Source: XYB2-FULL-45-11 sp964355525
GTDB taxonomy: Bacteria > Patescibacteriota > Patescibacteriia > UBA9934 > GWF2-40-263
NCBI GenBank assembly: GCA_964355525.1
Contig: CAYHDY010000029.1
Location: 1 to 12,734, forward strand
Reading direction: 5' to 3'
Length of the DNA stretch: 12,734 bases
In this document: positions 12,053 to 12,734 of the stretch, piece after piece
Layout of the letters: every line of letters starts with the position of its first letter
How positions within the stretch are numbered: position 1 is the first letter of the stretch
The notes under the pieces: generated by a model
Seen by the model: only the letters and a program-made list of their open reading frames with translations
What the model was told of the DNA's origin: nothing
Databases searched by the model: none
Translations under genes and position numbers: made by a program

Positions 12053-12734
12053 ATGAAAAAACAAAACATTTTAATCCTCTCGGTCGGTGGTTCGCTTGTG
12101 GTTCCGAAAACAGGAATTGATTCGAAATTTCTCGCGGCATTTCATAAATTAATTACAAGCGAAATAAAAAATGGGTGGCGTTTCGTGATCGTTGTCGGCG
12201 GAGGGGCAACCGCACGGGCGTATCAGACAGCTGCGCGTGAAGTTGGAAAATTAACATCGGATGATGCGGATTGGTTGGGAATTCATGCGACACGATTGAA
12301 CGGCCATTTGATGCGAACCATCTTTCGCGACGTTGCACATCCGGTGATGATCAAAGATCCATCACGTCCGATCACGAAATGGAAAGGTTCTGTCCTTGTC
12401 GCCGCCGGATGGAAACCCGGATGGTCGACGGATTATGTTGCGACGCGTCTTGCAAAACAGATGAAGGCGACGACGATCATCAATCTTTCGAATATTGATT
12501 ATGTTTACGATAAGGATCCAAACAAATTTACGGATGCAGAAAAGATCTGTGAAATTTCGTGGAAGGATTTTCGCAAGATGGTGGGGAACACATGGGACCC
12601 AGGCATGAATGTGCCGTTCGATCCGGTTGCGTCGAGACTCGCGCAACAATCCGGTATGACGGTCGCGATTGTGAATGGAGGCGATTTAAAAAATCTAAAG
12701 AACGTCATTGACGGAAAGAAATTTATCGGAACGG
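12053..12734 (+). CDS. pyrH: UMP kinase (archaeal-type, amino acid kinase family), 3' end missing
   Basis: This enzyme phosphorylates UMP to UDP with ATP, an essential step of pyrimidine nucleotide synthesis. 227 codons are visible before the window ends, close to full length for the short archaeal-like type. The amino acid kinase fold is clear: VGGSLVVP (11-18), FVIVVGGGATARAYQ (44-58), AAGWKPGWSTDYVATRLA (117-134), NLSNIDYVYDKDPNKF (144-159) and TWDPGMNVPFDPVASRLA (180-197). The last two blocks are typical of archaeal-type UMP kinases also found in Patescibacteria. There is no Shine-Dalgarno; a hairpin ends 6 bases before the ATG. The gene appears intact up to the edge. Confidence 0.93.
   Translation, partial: MKKQNILILSVGGSLVVPKTGIDSKFLAAFHKLITSEIKNGWRFVIVVGGGATARAYQTAAREVGKLTSDDADWLGIHATRLNGHLMRTIFRDVAHPVMIKDPSRPITKWKGSVLVAAGWKPGWSTDYVATRLAKQMKATTIINLSNIDYVYDKDPNKFTDAEKICEISWKDFRKMVGNTWDPGMNVPFDPVASRLAQQSGMTVAIVNGGDLKNLKNVIDGKKFIGT

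Overview
The window looks like ordinary chromosome from an uncultured bacterium, most likely a member of the Candidate Phyla Radiation (Patescibacteria). This is inferred from gene content: a short, divergent MetK, an archaeal-type UMP kinase, a TM0106-like RecB nuclease, a DUF4015-type putative glycoside hydrolase, and several small proteins without recognisable relatives. Most genes lack a Shine-Dalgarno site. Several promoters have a TGn-extended -10 box that lies only 8-15 nt before the start codon. No rRNA, tRNA, CRISPR array or insertion sequence is visible.

Left part (1-2121). A small coiled-coil protein on the + strand ends at a hairpin terminator. It faces a minus-strand group made of a 92/82-aa protein, a possible 57-aa ORF overlapping it, and lexA. 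The lexA promoter is clear (TTGCGT-N17-TATAAT) and is flanked by two GTTC-N7-GTTC boxes in opposite orientation. Its leader contains a 75-bp inverted repeat.

Middle part (2122-7553). A 286-aa protein of unknown function carries a tandem 49-aa duplication and is followed by a strong terminator. metK then has its own promoter and a very short leader. A second strong promoter drives a small membrane protein (after a structured leader of about 170 nt) and a cyclophilin-type lipoprotein, ending at a terminator. Next come a membrane-anchored DUF4015-type protein and, convergently on the minus strand, a 177-aa Cys-containing orphan.

Right part (7554-12734). A tightly packed + strand run has gaps of only a few bases: TM0106-like nuclease, anchored C39-like peptidase, four-helix membrane protein, xseA, xseB (4-base overlap) and a YvlD/phage-holin-4 family protein. 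It ends at a hairpin lying directly against the start of pyrH, which runs off the window. The functional themes are DNA repair and nucleic-acid degradation (LexA, RecB-like nuclease, exonuclease VII), cell envelope (lipoprotein PPIase, C39 peptidase, DUF4015, membrane proteins) and core metabolism (MetK, PyrH).

The most unusual signal is a set of GC-rich palindromic elements. Some are intergenic (932-958 and 5564-5590 are identical; 1025-1044; 4301-4362). Two others (5750-5850 and 9103-9188) lie in frame inside genes, each encoding the linker between a membrane anchor and an extracytoplasmic domain. This resembles the Rickettsia palindromic elements in principle.
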